A DNA stretch of 64,000 nucleotides from Larimichthys crocea. Its lineage: Eukaryota > Chordata > Actinopteri > Sciaenidae. This document shows, piece by piece, positions 36,187-48,640 of the stretch. The notes beneath the pieces were generated by a model. That model saw only the letters and a program-made list of their open reading frames with translations. It was not told where the DNA came from and searched no databases. Positions within the stretch are counted from its first letter, which is position 1, and every line of letters begins with the position of its first letter. The DNA lies in assembly GCF_000972845.2 (NCBI RefSeq), contig NC_040029.1:4267811-4331810 (forward strand). Direction: 5' to 3'. Both the position numbers and the translations under genes were made by a program.

Positions 36187-38639
36187 AGAAGTCTGAACCG
36201 CTGTTGCTTCTAAGGGGGTTTTTACCTAAAGGATCTGATTTGTGATATAAGATTTGACTTATTTTGTTAAAGATTGCTAATTCCAGGCTTCAAATGTTGT
36301 CCAACATCTACCTCGTTCTTCAAATCTTTATTTTCTTTTATTAATACATTGGATGAAATCTCTGGTTTGGTCTTCTGGTTCAGTATAGCACTCACAATCA
36401 GAATGCTAGTGTTGAATTTCCCAGTCTTGTCGTTGGAATGTGCAGCTTCCCCCTGTGGGTGTAAGGCTTCCTCTGACATTGTAAAGTCATGTCAGGTGTG
36501 TTGGAGACATGGGGATAGCTGTCTTTATATCTGTGATGGACTGCTTGTCTCTTCGCGGTACTCTCCTGCCGCCCACCAAGAGTCAGATGCATGCTGGGAT
36601 ATACTCCAAGCACTGACCCGAAAAGAAAAAAACCAAAATAAATAAAGTCGAAATCCATCTTCTCGATAAGAGCTTACGTGGCAATAAAACCTTACCTATG
36701 CATGGGTTATATTCTCCAGTATAATGTAACCTGTGCCAAGTGTCACTGGGGTGATGTGACACTGCAGGCTAGCACCATCACGGACAATACATCCACCCAC
36801 TCCACAATGAGCTGTCTTCAGTGAGGATTGTGAAAGAAGCAGTCAGAAGGTATTCTTTGGTCCTCTCTGACATTAATTCCTCAATATAGGATGGCTTATG
36901 CCTTCGCTATAATAAGAGACATGATAAAAAGGCCTTTTTCTGCCTCTCTGGGTGACATGTGAGTGCATAGTTAGCGCTTGTGATTGTTGGCAGAGCCTCT
37001 CCCCCCACGAGTTCATGTACAATTATCGCTTTTGCCAACGTCCAACTGTGTAAAAATGCACGTTTTCATTATGAACCATATGCCACTGTGTCCACCTTGA
37101 TACCATTCTGTGGACGTGGAGCAATGAATGTCAAATGAATCTTTTTCAGATTATGCTTCTGGCATTTGGGGGTGGTCCGTGATGGTGTGAATTGAAACAG
37201 AGCAGCCGGTTTTGGCCATCAGCGGCGATATGAATGCATAAAACAGACGTGAATGTACGTCTTGTGGATATGCTTGAATAGTGACTCACTGGAATGATCT
37301 TTATGGGGCACTGGACTAGTCAGTGCATATGAGTCCAGTTGTTTTCATGCATAACAAATGCTGAATATTTATGTAGAAAAGCAAGAAAAAAATGCAAATC
37401 CGTCTTCTTCTCCAATGAATTTTGTGCCACCACCATTACAGTTTGTAAATGTGCATTAATTCACATTTTGTTTTGCTGATTATCTCTGACTTTGGGTGCA
37501 ATGCACAATGCTCAACTCAAAGATCTCTGCCTCTACCATTAGCTACAGAAACATGCAGGTTTAATGGCTTATTTAGGTGGGACTAAACATGAGACATATC
37601 GAAATGTAGAAAACCCAATATACTTGACTCGAGTCGGCGGCGTTGTGACAGTGAAATGAACTCATCCGAAGGTCGATTTCATTTTCCAAAAAAAGGTGAA
37701 TATGAAAGAAAAGCAAGGTCGGGTCAGTTTTTTCATTGTGTGCTCGCTGTGTTACATCATGGAGCCCTGTCCGAGGTGCTGAAACCTTTCAGTCGGTTTC
37801 ATCACACCGTTCACGTGACGCCGCCATGCGTTTTGTAGATGAGTGAACATTCCGGTCTGAGGGTTCTTCGGCACCTGAGACGACGTCGCTGAGAAGAAAA
37901 ACAACAATTCCTAAATGAGTTTTTAAATGGAACGTCACAATAAAGTTGAATGAATGAATCGGGGGGGGGGAAATCATTCATCTCTCATGACAGGCGCTAA
38001 CATTCAGCAAGCCTTTCACACACTTGTCTGCTATGCCATTCATCCACTCCGGCTTGGTATTCCTTCCTAGCTATTTCATTGTACTCGGAGACTTTGTCCA
38101 TTATCATTATGTCTCTGCACTGTACTCCTCAAGGCTATACAAAGCCTTTTTTTTTTTCCCCACTACTCCAAGCTCATTCATTTTTCATTGGCCCGCGCTT
38201 GTTAATTAAAATGCTGAATGGCGCACTTTAGGTTGGAAACACAAAATTTTGTTGTTTGACCTTTTCTTTTAGCCAATATGTGCTGCTGCCTGACTATGAC
38301 GCGTTGATGAATGGATAATGTACTATCCCAGCTGACAGGCCTCTTTGGGGAAAATTAATGAGAACATAGCAAGCAAGAAAAGGGGATTGTTAAAAAAAAA
38401 AAAAAAAGGGGTGAGTTTCTTTCTATTTTTTTCTCCTCTCCACCCTGAATTACTCATCATGCATTATGTTGGTGCCGTAGCTTGTGACTAGTTAATGGAT
38501 ATAATGTAGTTATTTGTCATGCAGACACTTGAAAGACTGACTGACTGATAAAAGTGAATGAGAGAGGGGGGAGAAAAAAAAAAGGTAAGCGGAGGCGGCC
38601 TGAATGATAAGAGACAGAGAAAAGGCAGGCAGGCACGGT

Positions 38640-38740
38640 GATAACCATCAGAGATGTCATCTGTCTTTCCTTCATTAGCGCTAATGGCTGTTGCATCCTG
38701 TTTGTTCTGCTGGATGTTAAAATTAAATATGCAAATCGTG
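38640..38740. promoter_or_regulatory. Possible enhancer core with POU octamer and TAAT palindrome
   Basis: A perfect octamer ATGCAAAT, the consensus for POU factors such as Oct1/Oct4 relatives, is at 38729-38736. A 14-bp perfect palindrome CATTAGCGCTAATG at 38673-38686 places two homeodomain TAAT cores in inverted order. The two sites are about 45 bp apart in non-repetitive sequence. Function is inferred from motif content only. Confidence 0.3.
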
Positions 38741-40658
38741 ACACAAAATGGATGTTTTTTTTTTTTCCCCCGAAATGAATGGTTGTCAGACGTTGTCATT
38801 TGTTGCACCTCATTTCAGCAAGATTTTTTTTTTTCCCTTCGAAGCAGGGAGGTGAATTTCAAACGGCGTCAAATTTCAACAACAGTTGTGCTTTGGGGGG
38901 AAAAAAAAAGGATTTTATCAAATCACCGACTGACTGACTGATTAATTAACTGATTTCTTCCGTCTTTCCCTTCAGTCTGTCAGACTAGGACCAAAATGAG
39001 AGGATAGAATCTATTATCTGGTGGAAATTAGTCAAGCCTTCTTGACTAGCTCATGAGTCATTACCGAAAAGGTGAAATTGATTCTCCAGTAGATTAACAC
39101 GTCTTGGGGAAATGTAATTAATGATCCTTAGCCTGGATGATGACCACGTAAAGACTTTTGTTGAAAAGGCTCGATGTAAACGTTGGAAGCTCGTGGCACT
39201 GATGTGCAACGTTGGATTGAAGCCTAATTGGACAACTCTTTAATGGACGCTCCTTGGAGACCATTTGATGTTTTGTAACTATAATCTCCATTTGGCTGCA
39301 TGGACATGCAGTACATATTTTCTTGGGGATTTGTTATGAAGATTCGTCGTGTTTTGGTTTGGTCATTGTTGGCTTACATGCTAATGCTGAAGGTCCATCG
39401 CATTCTTGTTTTTCCAAGCGGTTGACGAATATTTATCTAATTCCTCCAAAGAACACTTTACAGAGCAAGAAGAAAAAGAAGCAAATCTTTTTTAAAGAAA
39501 TCATAATGAGCCAGTGCTGCTTTAAAAAGCTCATTTACTGGCGATACTGCTGATATTGCCAGGGGCTTTTTTTTTGTATTTTTGACCAACAACTTGTTAA
39601 TTTCAGTCTTTTATACAGGAAAGGTTGCAGAAATGTCTCCCTGTGTCCTCTTTTGGAAGAAATACATCATTATGCATGAGCTGTGTTGTCTACAGCCTTC
39701 ATTTAGTCCTCTTTCTGGTCTCGGCAAACAACGATTGAGGATGGAAACGAGTCTTCGAGAAGTATTACGCAACGTGGAAAGAAATCCGAAAAATAAAAAG
39801 GTCTGCAGTGCTAAAGTGAGATCAATAGACGCTGTGAAGGAGGAGTGTTATACAAGCTATCGCTGTGCAGTATTTAAAAGGCTGCAAGGCTGCGACAGAG
39901 CCGGAGGAGTCAGATAAAGTTCATCAAACATCAGCGAGCGCTGCCGGCTTCACAGCCTCTATGAAGCTCCTTCTTCTTTCATGCACGGACTGTGCAGTCA
40001 ATCAGATTCTGCAAGTTTTCACCGACCAACGCCAACACGATAACTTTCAGAAAACACCTGATTGATTCCAGCACAGTTTGTCCTTAGGAGAAAACAGATA
40101 ATTGCTTGTTTTTAGTGTTCGGGGTACAAGTGAGAGCGTTGACCCAGGAGGCGTGGACCGTTAATGGTCATTAGTTCTTCTCTGTCCGTGGCTTTGTCAT
40201 CCAGTCATGTCATTAACCTGAGACAGAACTGGATGTGCTAATTGCCTTTAACAAGTTTGAGTGTCAGTTTGAAATTGTAGCAGCCAAAGATAACTTCGAG
40301 CATGAACCTCCGCTGTGTCCACATTATTAGTTTTAATTACTTATCTGTGCTAAAAAAAAAAAATGAAAAAGAATAATGTTTTGTCTATGTGGCCATCTAT
40401 CAGCCGCGTCCCTCAACAGTTAATTCCTACATTTAGAATTAGAGGCGATTAAATCAAAGCGAGATTGCGGCGAATTTATTTCCTTTTCATCCTCGAGTGT
40501 AATATCAGAACACCACAAGTCTTCCAGCTCCCCTTGCAGCGGGATTTATTGGACAGCAACAAACAGATTCATTTGGTATCTCCATTAAATGTGGGAGACG
40601 AGCAGTGCTGCGTGTACGGTATCAATCATATTGTTGTCTGCTGCTGTCTCTGTGCGAG

Positions 40659-40678
40659 TGTGTGTGTGTGTGTGTGTG
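40659..40678. repeat. GT microsatellite
   Basis: About ten GT units, directly readable in the sequence. Confidence 0.95.
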
Positions 40679-41069
40679 CTTTTAAACATCATCAGTGTTC
40701 CCGAGGAAGAATTAAGTTGTTTTTGACTTTGTCTCCTCAGAGGCCACCTTTGGAATTTGAAAGATCACTTGTTTGTATAGAGAAAAAAAAAAAGAAGACA
40801 AAAAGTATTGAGGAGAAAAGAGGCCGAGAACACAACTCAAGTGTGGGGGAGTTGTGAGGTACAGTATTGATTTACCATTATGGTTCAGGTTGACCCTGAT
40901 GCAGCTCGTAGAGTACATTTATGCTATCAAAGATGAACCATTTTGATAGTGGTCTATTATGGCCAGGAGTGGGTTTTTTCCCCCCCCTCAGGAAAACAAA
41001 GCTGCAAAGAAATAAAAGGTGACTTTCAGGAGCTTAACCTCCCAGTTTTTAATTTTTTTCTCTTTGTTT

Positions 41070-41280
41070 TTCTTATCAGAATATTAAATATGCGTCGGAT
41101 TACGTTATCACTTTGGTGGAAATCTCCGATTTGAGTGATTTGCACTCCAATTAAAGGATTACTTGCTCTGCAGTTTGAATTAATGCATCGACTTCCATCA
41201 GCCAACTCAATGACCATTCACTTGAATGGTTCAGATCAAACAATAGTCCGGGGCGTTAATAATTTTAAATTACACGTGCG
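41070..41280. promoter_or_regulatory. Possible conserved non-coding element
   Basis: Non-repetitive AT-rich sequence with clustered homeodomain-type cores: CTCCAATTAAAGGATTAC near 41147, GAATTAATGCATC near 41178 and GTTAATAATTTTAAATTAC near 41255. One core is GGATTA, the Otx/Pitx-type site. Suggestive texture only. Confidence 0.25.
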
Positions 41281-42111
41281 TGTTGTGACCGTTGGATTTC
41301 GACTTTAAACTAAGTATAGTGTCTCTGCCAACAGTTGCCAACACCATCAGTCGTCACACTTGTAACGCCTGTGACCCGGACTCCTGTTTATTAATCACAA
41401 CAAATATACATAGGTTTTGTCTGAAAGGTAATGTTCAGCAACATAACATTTCTGCAAACTTTTCAATGCAAATGCAAAATGTTCACATTATAAAAAAGGT
41501 CCCATATTTTACGTTTCCTTTGTTTAACTTAAGTTCTGGTGTCCATAACAAGGTGTATTTGTATTTTTTCTCAATAGTTTTCATCATCTTTCTCATAATT
41601 CTACTCTAAAACTCTTACAAAAACACGGTGCTGTGTGTTTCATTTCATATTATCATTATTATTTTTTAATATTATTTTTCTTTTAATACACTTTCTTTCA
41701 AAAAACATAATTTTTCCTGGATCTTAAGTAGATATTTCAGTAGCCTAAACCTGTAATGCAAGACATAGACTGTTTGTCAAACTGTCTGTTTGTGACAAAG
41801 CCAATTTGAAAAATAATGTTGCCAATGAATATTACATAAACGACTCTAAAACATCAGTTCTCCTTTTGAAACCATTTTTCAACCCTGACCAGTGCCAAAT
41901 GCTTTATAAAGACGTTCAATAAAGAAGAGTGCTGGAATACAATACAGTGCAATACAATATCATCTGTGTCCAATATCTTAAACCACTTATTTACTGATCA
42001 CATGTCACATTTCAGACATCTAGTATCTATCTACTAAAGTCATAGCAAAACAGCCTTTGTCACGATGATGCTTGCATTAAACTGCGTCTTTTTTTCCACC
42101 AGCTGCACTAG

Positions 42112-42233
42112 TATAAAAAGGCGTCTCGTGCTTCACCGAGGATCTTTGTCATTCTCAGCTGCTGGCAGACAACTGCAGTGATCAAATCTTGCCTGTCTGC
42201 TTCTGTCTTTGTTTTGATCCGAGCCGCAATAAA
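42112..42233 (+). promoter_or_regulatory. TATA box and AATAAA in LTR-like spacing
   Basis: TATAAAAA at 42112-42119 is followed about 110 bp later by AATAAA at 42228-42233. A promoter and a polyadenylation signal this close together are typical of the U3-R part of an LTR retrotransposon. I see no flanking TG...CA boundary, target duplication or partner LTR that I can trust, so a decayed solo LTR is only one reading. A chance pair of motifs is another. Confidence 0.3.
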
Positions 42234-42347
42234 CTCCATCATCAGGAAGGTGATTGTGTTTGTTGCTGTCGGCTTCTTTTGTGAAGTCTTACAGGAGGTG
42301 ACTATTGCATTCTTTTTCTTCTTCTTATAATTATTATTTACATCTCA

Positions 42348-42405
42348 TGTACCCCCTGCAGTACTCCAAAGTACCCCTAGGGTTACTAGTACCTCAATTT
42401 GAAAA
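42348..42405. mobile_element. Fragment of a GTACCCCCTGCAGTAC-type MITE
   Basis: The sequence GTACCCCCTGCAGTACTCC, AAAGTACCCCTAGGG, TACTAGTACCTCAATTTGA follows the terminal pattern of a common fish MITE whose end normally closes with GAAACACTG. Only this end is kept. Assigned from memory of the family. Confidence 0.45.
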
Positions 42406-42702
42406 TACACATATCAAATATCGTCTTGGGTTTTCACGGTGCTTCCGATATTATTATTTTTGATGCATTTCATGTGTCACAAATCTTTGTCCTATCAGTT
42501 TCCCTCATTAGCATTGAATGAAGAAGAAGAAATAACAAAATGCATGCTTGAATGTACACATGAAGAGTTTCATTCCAAGAACTCGACATCTCCGAGCTGC
42601 AGAGGCAGGTTCTGTCGGGCGCAATCATTATTAAACGAGACGGTCGTTGTGTGTGTGATGCTTGGTTTCGAATGTGTGTGTTTTATATTTGTCTCTTTCT
42701 GT

Positions 42703-42708
<6 letters not shown>

Positions 42709-42759
<51 letters not shown>
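42709..42759. repeat. GT microsatellite, about 25 units
   Basis: The longest uninterrupted dinucleotide run in the window, a likely length-variable marker. It makes an artificial cysteine-valine-rich frame that is not a gene. Confidence 0.97.
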
Positions 42760-42760
<1 letters not shown>

Positions 42761-42910
42761 AAGCTTGTGCCTTGTGTTCTGTGTGTAAGTAAACTGGTTC
42801 ATCTTAGGCCCGTCAGCCACCACCCCCTGCTGTCACGCATTGTGAATCATGAGGACGGAGGGGTTTAACAATAAAAAAAATAAGAAACTCTCCTGAAGGG
42901 GGATTGCTGA

Positions 42911-42929
42911 TGTGTGTGTGTGTGTGTGT
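42911..42929. repeat. GT microsatellite, short
   Basis: About nine TG units. A second run about 150 bp beyond the long GT tract. Confidence 0.93.
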
Positions 42930-43979
42930 ATGCACGCCTGCATCAGTTTGTATCTGTATATGAGGTCTGTCTGCTGCATCGTCCGTCTTCCTCGCCTTGT
43001 TGTTCTCCCCCTCTGGGAGGCCGTTTGGGTTCTCATGTCGCTTTTTTTTCCCCCCCTCTCTTTTTTTATGTAGGACACTGCACTGCTGCCTGCTTGATGT
43101 TTGGAGGTGGTGGCGGCGGTGGTGGTGGGTGGGGGTGCTTTAAGACGCTTCTGCGCCTTCTGTTTTTTGGAGGCGCTGAGATATGATTCAAAACCCTGAC
43201 AATCGGATGTTGAGGAAGAAGAACAACAACTATTTTGGGTACAAGGGCAGCTTGCTAAACACAGGATGTTCTGAGTGAAGACGGTACAGAGCCTCGGCTT
43301 ATTGCGCATTACAAGGCGAGAGGTTGGGGGAGTGTGAAGAAGAAAAGGAGGCGTAAGAGAGGGATGAACCTGCACTTGAACCTCCAGTTTTGATATTCAC
43401 ACACAATCAAATCACGTGATTTTACTGTGAAAGGGTCAGTGCTAAACCCACTGGGAATGAACACCAACTCTGCAGCTCTCTGCAGTTTTTTTAGCTCCTG
43501 ATTTTGCTTCTCTAGCTGCACATAAACATGCATGGTTGCATGTCACCACTCTAATCAACACAACTGACCCATATGGCACCTTTTTTTAAGGTTGAGATGG
43601 TGGAGACCAAAACAGAGGTGAAAATCCAGTGAACAATGGCCTTAAAGAGACTATTACTCTTAAGAGAATTACTATAGGGTGGATGTAAATAATGAATAGT
43701 GAAATAAAGCAAATACTACTGTATTCTGCTGTAGTCTTTTCCATCCCTCCAGAAGTCTGCCTTTGTGTGGGGGAACAAAGAAAGGTGTTGTTGTTCTACT
43801 TTCCAGCCCTCCACTTCTACCAGAACAACTGTTCGAGAGGTGTGTGTTGGTGGAGGAAGGCGGGGGGGGGTTAGGCCACTGGGGAAGTGTGTGTGTGTTT
43901 TGAGGCTTTGAGTAATTACTATTATCCACTGAAGAAGTCGTTTTATTTGTGTGGTTTTTTTTTTTTCATGTGTTGAAAG

Positions 43980-44999
43980 GATGCTGACAGGGTGAGCAGC
44001 CGACAGAAAAAGTGTCCCAGGGACTACAGAGGAGTCGAGGACAGCCATCCCCTCAGTCAGAGACCTCACCAGGCTTTTTCACGACCAAGCTCAGCAATGC
44101 ACTCATCAGATAGGAGTGCTGTGTTGCAGCCAAGAACTGGCGGTCGTAGCCGTGGCCACAGGGGACATAGATGTCGACATGGTCAAGGTCACGTCACTCC
44201 AGTGGAATGTTTAAAATCCATGGGAATGCCTGTATACATGGGAATCCTCAGCCTACCAAAACTGAGAAACACGTGGAGAGTAAAAAGTATCTTTCATGTC
44301 CAATTTCCAAACACAGTGATGCCATTTCATGGAATTTGCATGAGTGAACCAGCAGACGATGGTGGTAAATGACAACAAAGGCACAAAGGAATATGATGTC
44401 GTGTCAAAGAGTCAGTCCTCTGATAAGGATAGAAGATTTGCAGGCATTCCAAATTGAGTCATACAAAGCTCAAGGATGAAAGCATTATTGCAATGAATGC
44501 CAAGAATGTGTCACTATATTCAGCTATTCACACTGCATACGCTGGAGAAACCATTATCAGAGGCAGGATCACCAACAATGGTGGACACGAGAGGAGCACC
44601 ATTCTAAGATCAATCAATGTAGTACAATAAATACTTGGTACATGACATGTCCAAACAGCTCCTGGGATATTACTTGGTGCACCACAGTTTTGTAGTGGTA
44701 CAAAACTCTGTTTCTCCACTTGTGGATATTGCCACTACGAACAGTTCCATTATCCACAGGGAAATGTGTGAATGTCCCACGATATTTCCATGAAACCCCA
44801 GGATTTCCAAGAGCTACTCTCAGCTCAGCTCATGGGAGCACCACAGGACTTTTCTTGAGCAGAGTGGCAATACAAGTACCCACCATAGGACCAGTCCAAA
44901 CACAGGAAGAAAAGATCATTCCTGACCAAAAATGGGCACATTATGGTTTCCAGTGAGTAAAAAAAATGATAAAAATAAGTAAAAAATGAACTTCCTAAT
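43980..44999. other. Unassigned stretch upstream of the Tc1-like remnant
   Basis: About 1 kb of complex sequence with broken open frames on both strands (43992-44372 and 44720-44956 on plus, 44528-44719 on minus). The base texture looks more like decayed coding DNA than the neighbourhood does, but no translated segment matches a family I know. It could be a second decayed transposon next to the Tc1-like one or a processed pseudogene. Confidence 0.3.
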
Positions 45000-45925
45000 C
45001 TTTTGGTTTTATGGGCTGACATGTGGACTTTCAGAGTATCTTTGCTTTCCTGAGTATTTCCTTTTGCTTTAATAACAGCATGCGCTCAAGCTGGCATGGA
45101 CTCCACAAGCTCGTGTAAAACCCGATGACCCATTTTATCCCAGCATGATTTGACAATGTTCCAAAGAGCTTCCTGTGATGTCACACAACGCTTGGCTTTC
45201 TCAGTCTTCAAGCGGCCCCCATAAATGTTGAGTGGGGTCGAGGTCAGGTGACTGTGGAGGAAAGTCCTTGATAGTCAGGCCTCTTTGGCCTTCTTCGGTA
45301 TTCAGGTAGTTCTTGCAAAGCATTAAGGTGTGTTTTGGGTCATTATCCTGCTGCAGTATGAATCCACAATGATGTAAAGCAGAGGGCAGCATTACTTCTC
45401 TTTTGTAGTCAGTTTGGTGCAGGTTTATAACTTCATAGTAGGCAATGTGGTATCATTCTCTCTCCTGCTCACCTCCTTTCATAGACCCAGTCATCCAATT
45501 CTTAGTCCAACCCAAGTGCTGTCTTGCTTACCCTTCCGAAAAGTGCTTTAAGAACTTCTTCTCATCCTCCTCTCTTTTGACAAATCCCGAATTTGTGATG
45601 AAGTCGCTTTTCCATCTCTCACCGAACTAAGCTTGATGTATTGATCTCCTGATGGTGTGGTCACTTTTGGTCTGTCTGCCTCGTGCTTTGCTTACAACCG
45701 ATCCAGTTTCTGCAAAGTGTGATCAGGATTCCATGCGCTGCTCCCCTTAAAAACCTTTAGTCTAGCCATAATTTGAGACTAAGAACGCCCCTCTTTTCTT
45801 AGAATAGCAATTAGACTTCTGACACTTTAACTTAGTTCTGAATACTCAAACTGTCTGTTCCAGGAAAATATTAGAGTTTCAGTGTGGTCTGAGACTTTTG
45901 GACTCCATTGTGTATATATATATGC
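45000..45925 (-). mobile_element. Degraded Tc1/mariner-type transposon
   Basis: The minus strand carries transposase remnants (45190-45770). The upstream end, read on plus, has GTCTGAGACTTTTGGACTCC followed by TGTATATATATA, a typical outer sequence of fish Tc1-like elements. I could not find the matching inverted terminus near 45000, so the downstream limit is approximate and may be truncated. There is no intact open frame. Confidence 0.7.
45190..45770 (-). pseudogene. Tc1-like transposase pseudogene
   Basis: An intact protein of this family is about 340 residues and cuts and pastes the element through a DDE catalytic triad in the nucleus. Here, on the minus strand, an N-terminal piece from the DNA-binding region is readable around 45628-45678 (RPKVTTPSGDQYIKL). 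The C-terminal catalytic part lies at 45201-45392, with QQDNDPKH around 45330-45353 holding the second aspartate and PPQSPDLDPTQHLW around 45220-45260. In that last motif the family has glutamate before HLW (PIEHLW), and here it is glutamine, so the third catalytic residue is lost. A stop follows KLDRL in the N-terminal piece, the region between the two parts is scrambled, and I do not see the first catalytic aspartate. The reading frame shifts between segments. It should be inactive. The family call is confident, the subfamily is not. Confidence 0.85.
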
Positions 45926-48556
45926 TGAGGTTGCGCTGATTCTGGGTATCTAAAACTGTACTGTAACAAATTGCAACCTTATAAGGCAAAAAACAAAGGT
46001 ATGCAGAAATGGAAAGGTGTAAATGTGGGTCTCAAGGGGCTAATATTAACACAATAGTAAATCATTTTAACAAATTTGCAAAGTGCAAGCATAGTATTGT
46101 ACAAGCAACATGTTAACAGCAGCAGCAGCCTAATCCCTCCATCTGTATTTGAACAAAATGCATTCAGGCACAGTTTTCCGTTTAGGCAACCTCAGACCCT
46201 AACACACAATGACTGTAGTTACACGCATAAAACGAAAGAAAATAGATATGAAGCCTAAAACTTTGGTTTAGGTCATAGTGATATGTATATCACAAGTTAA
46301 ACACAACCAGTTATACACACTGTAGACAGGAGTAAACGGATCTTTCAGAGAAATTGCTTATCCTCATCATTTTGTCTCATGTATGTTTTAAAAAGAAATT
46401 AAGTCTCCTACATTACTGGCTATGATGGACTCACTATCAATATCATTCAATACAGTACGGGCAGTACATAGAAGTTCAGGACTGGCATGTTTGAATATCT
46501 CTGTGGGACATCGTGGTACTTCAAGATAAGTGAGTAATGAGATCTGATTAGCAATAACACGGCACCCAGAAGGAAAAAGGTCACCCACACAATGCAATCT
46601 CTGGGAAAATGTGCAAGAAAGATCCCAGAAATATGAGAAACACAAATCATGCAGACTATTACTTAAAGAACGATGGCGAAGGGGGAAATAAATGGAGGTG
46701 AAATGGGAAAGGAATGGCAGAGATAAAAAAAAAAAAAGGACAGTGGTGAATGAATAGGGAAGTAAAGCGCGGATGATGGTGTGGGAAAACGATCGAGAAA
46801 ATATTGAAGGAGCAGGCAGATGAGGACGAATAAAAAGAAAGGGGATACGAGGATAAACACATATCATGCAGGGATTTGGGGTGAAGGCGGTAAACTTGCA
46901 ATCACTGCATGTCAAGAATAACCCCTTTGCTGCCTTTGTTGTTGTTGAAGAGTTGTGCAAAAGTTAAGCGTCTTATGAAACAAAGTGATTAATTAATACG
47001 GTTAAATAATAGGAGGTGACTAAGCATTTTGGGTTGTGAAGCATTGGTCATGGCCCGGGTGTTAGATTTTAAACTACTTAGGGAATTAAACCGCTGCTAC
47101 AATTCGTGAGAAACTGGATTAACATTTGAAGATTTGAAGCCTGACTCAACCCCGCTGTTTTTCATCTCAGACACAAACATTGCCATCACCTCATAAAAAA
47201 TTCAAATGGCATTAATGATGCACCATTTTTGTCAGGAACCAAAATAGATGGATTACATAAATGATATGAATGCCAGCTGCTAGAGGAGTCAAACATTGAG
47301 TTTAACAGCTTCTCTGTGCTATGACTCCTCGCAATCATTAGCAGACACACACAGCATAAAGACAGAGACAGTATCGATGGTGGTACAAGAATTAGGTCTG
47401 ATATTATAATAAATGAGGAGCACATTTCTTTTTTTTCTCTCTTTCTTATCCTCTATCAGGTTTGTCCTTTGTTGTCCGCAGTTTCGGGCTCTGAGGAAAC
47501 ACAAAGTGAAGGTCTTTATCGTATGCATCATCTATGTTCATTAGTGCCACCATTAACGTCTATGTCATCTTTCCCACTGGCGCGCAAGGCTGGAACTGCT
47601 TCCAATTTGGACGTTATCTAAAGATCCGCCGTCAGTGCAATATGACCTCTGTGACGCCACGGCGAGCGTCATGCACACAAATCCCAAATGACCTCTTCAT
47701 TCTTTTTGCAGGGTAAATAAATAGCATCTCAGGAGCTGTTCAGGAACAATTTGAGCCATTTGTGAAGCTATTGGAATGGAAGTTATTTAAGAAAATGAAA
47801 GAGTTTTAGGTTTAATTTAAAGTATTTGCAAAAAAAACAGATTTCTACTATCTATCTAAAGAGTTTGTACTGCTTTGTCAAAATAGCATAGTCTGACACA
47901 GATTCCCCATTTATACCCATGCAATACATATCTGGATAATCTGGATGTTGTTATTAGGTTGGTTGCAATCTGCAGCCTCACTGCTGAATCCTATCCCCTC
48001 AATCTTTGAAATGACTCGATCTGGGACCTGCCATGTTTGTTGACTAATGTTCTGTTAACAAATTTGCATATTCATATCCTATCTTAACATGGGCAGAATC
48101 AGGGTATAACGTGAGCACTATCAATATTTTGGGGGAAAAGGTAAACCCAATCCCAGCGCAGATTACATGTTGGTACCAGGTGTAAATGGAGTCTGACAAA
48201 AGTTCTACTCTTGCCCATATTTTGGACTGTTGCTTGGTTGATAGTTAGACTACTTATAGTGCATGTTTTATGTATTTGTAATACTTGACTCATCATATTA
48301 TTTTCTTATCTATGTTGGTGGACTTTTATATATTGTATATTGAATGGAAAAATAAACAGAAACAAGGCACACAGTGAGTAATGACTTCAAAACTAAGTCT
48401 GCAACCAAATATTTTGGAGGGATTATGATTCATAAATTGATTGATTTTTTTTCTGCTCAGCACCAGCACAACCTTCACAAGACTTCTAAAACCCTGAAGA
48501 ACTTATAGTTCCATACATTTACAGTTCCAGATTATGTATGATTGATCTTTTTGTGT
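45926..48556. other. Non-coding stretch, no gene recognised
   Basis: No RNA gene or mobile element was recognised. The 190-codon open frame on the minus strand at 46388-46960 is the longest in the window, but its product is phenylalanine-, serine- and leucine-rich low-complexity sequence, without an N-terminal signal or domain I can name. It is most likely the translation of an A- and GA-rich tract on the plus strand. Confidence 0.5.
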
Positions 48557-48640
48557 CAGCCCAATGGTAGCTGGGATCGACTCCAGCGCCCCTGCAACCC
48601 TCATAAGGATAAGCCGTTCTTGAAAACTGATGAATGAATA
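48557..48640 (+). repeat. Dispersed repeat tail (AGCTGGGATCGACTCCAGC type)
   Basis: GTAGCTGGGATCGACTCCAGC, CCTGCAACCCTCATAAGGAT, AAGCCGTTCTTGAAAACTGATGAATG follows the end of a widespread fish repeat that closes in GGATGGA-like units. A short diverged copy. Its class is uncertain. Confidence 0.5.

Larger units (their letters stand above)
36187..42111. other. Non-coding stretch with simple repeats
   Basis: No gene was recognised. It includes poly-A near 38393-38407, T runs near 38145 and 38757, and a GT run at 40659-40678. Complex AT-rich segments with possible regulatory character are listed separately at 38640-38740 and 41070-41280. Open frames at 36274-36645 and 40465-40857 lack any known domain. 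Confidence 0.5.

Noticed and set aside
42439..42792. Cysteine/valine repeat protein frame on plus
   Set aside because: The CVCVCV run is the direct translation of the (GT)n microsatellite at 42709-42759.
42833..43375. 180-codon open frame on the minus strand
   Set aside because: It overlaps GT- and GGT-rich simple sequence and other frames. The Thr/Ser-rich product with HTHTHT runs is the translation of a microsatellite.
46388..46960. 190-codon open frame on the minus strand, the longest in the window
   Set aside because: The product is low-complexity and rich in Phe, Ser and Leu. No domain, signal peptide or splice context is visible, and it reflects an A/GA-rich plus strand.
47534..47716. 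Possible exon ending near a TTTTTGCAGG acceptor-like site
   Set aside because: The acceptor-like site lies at the end of the frame, not before it, and the product matches nothing that I know.
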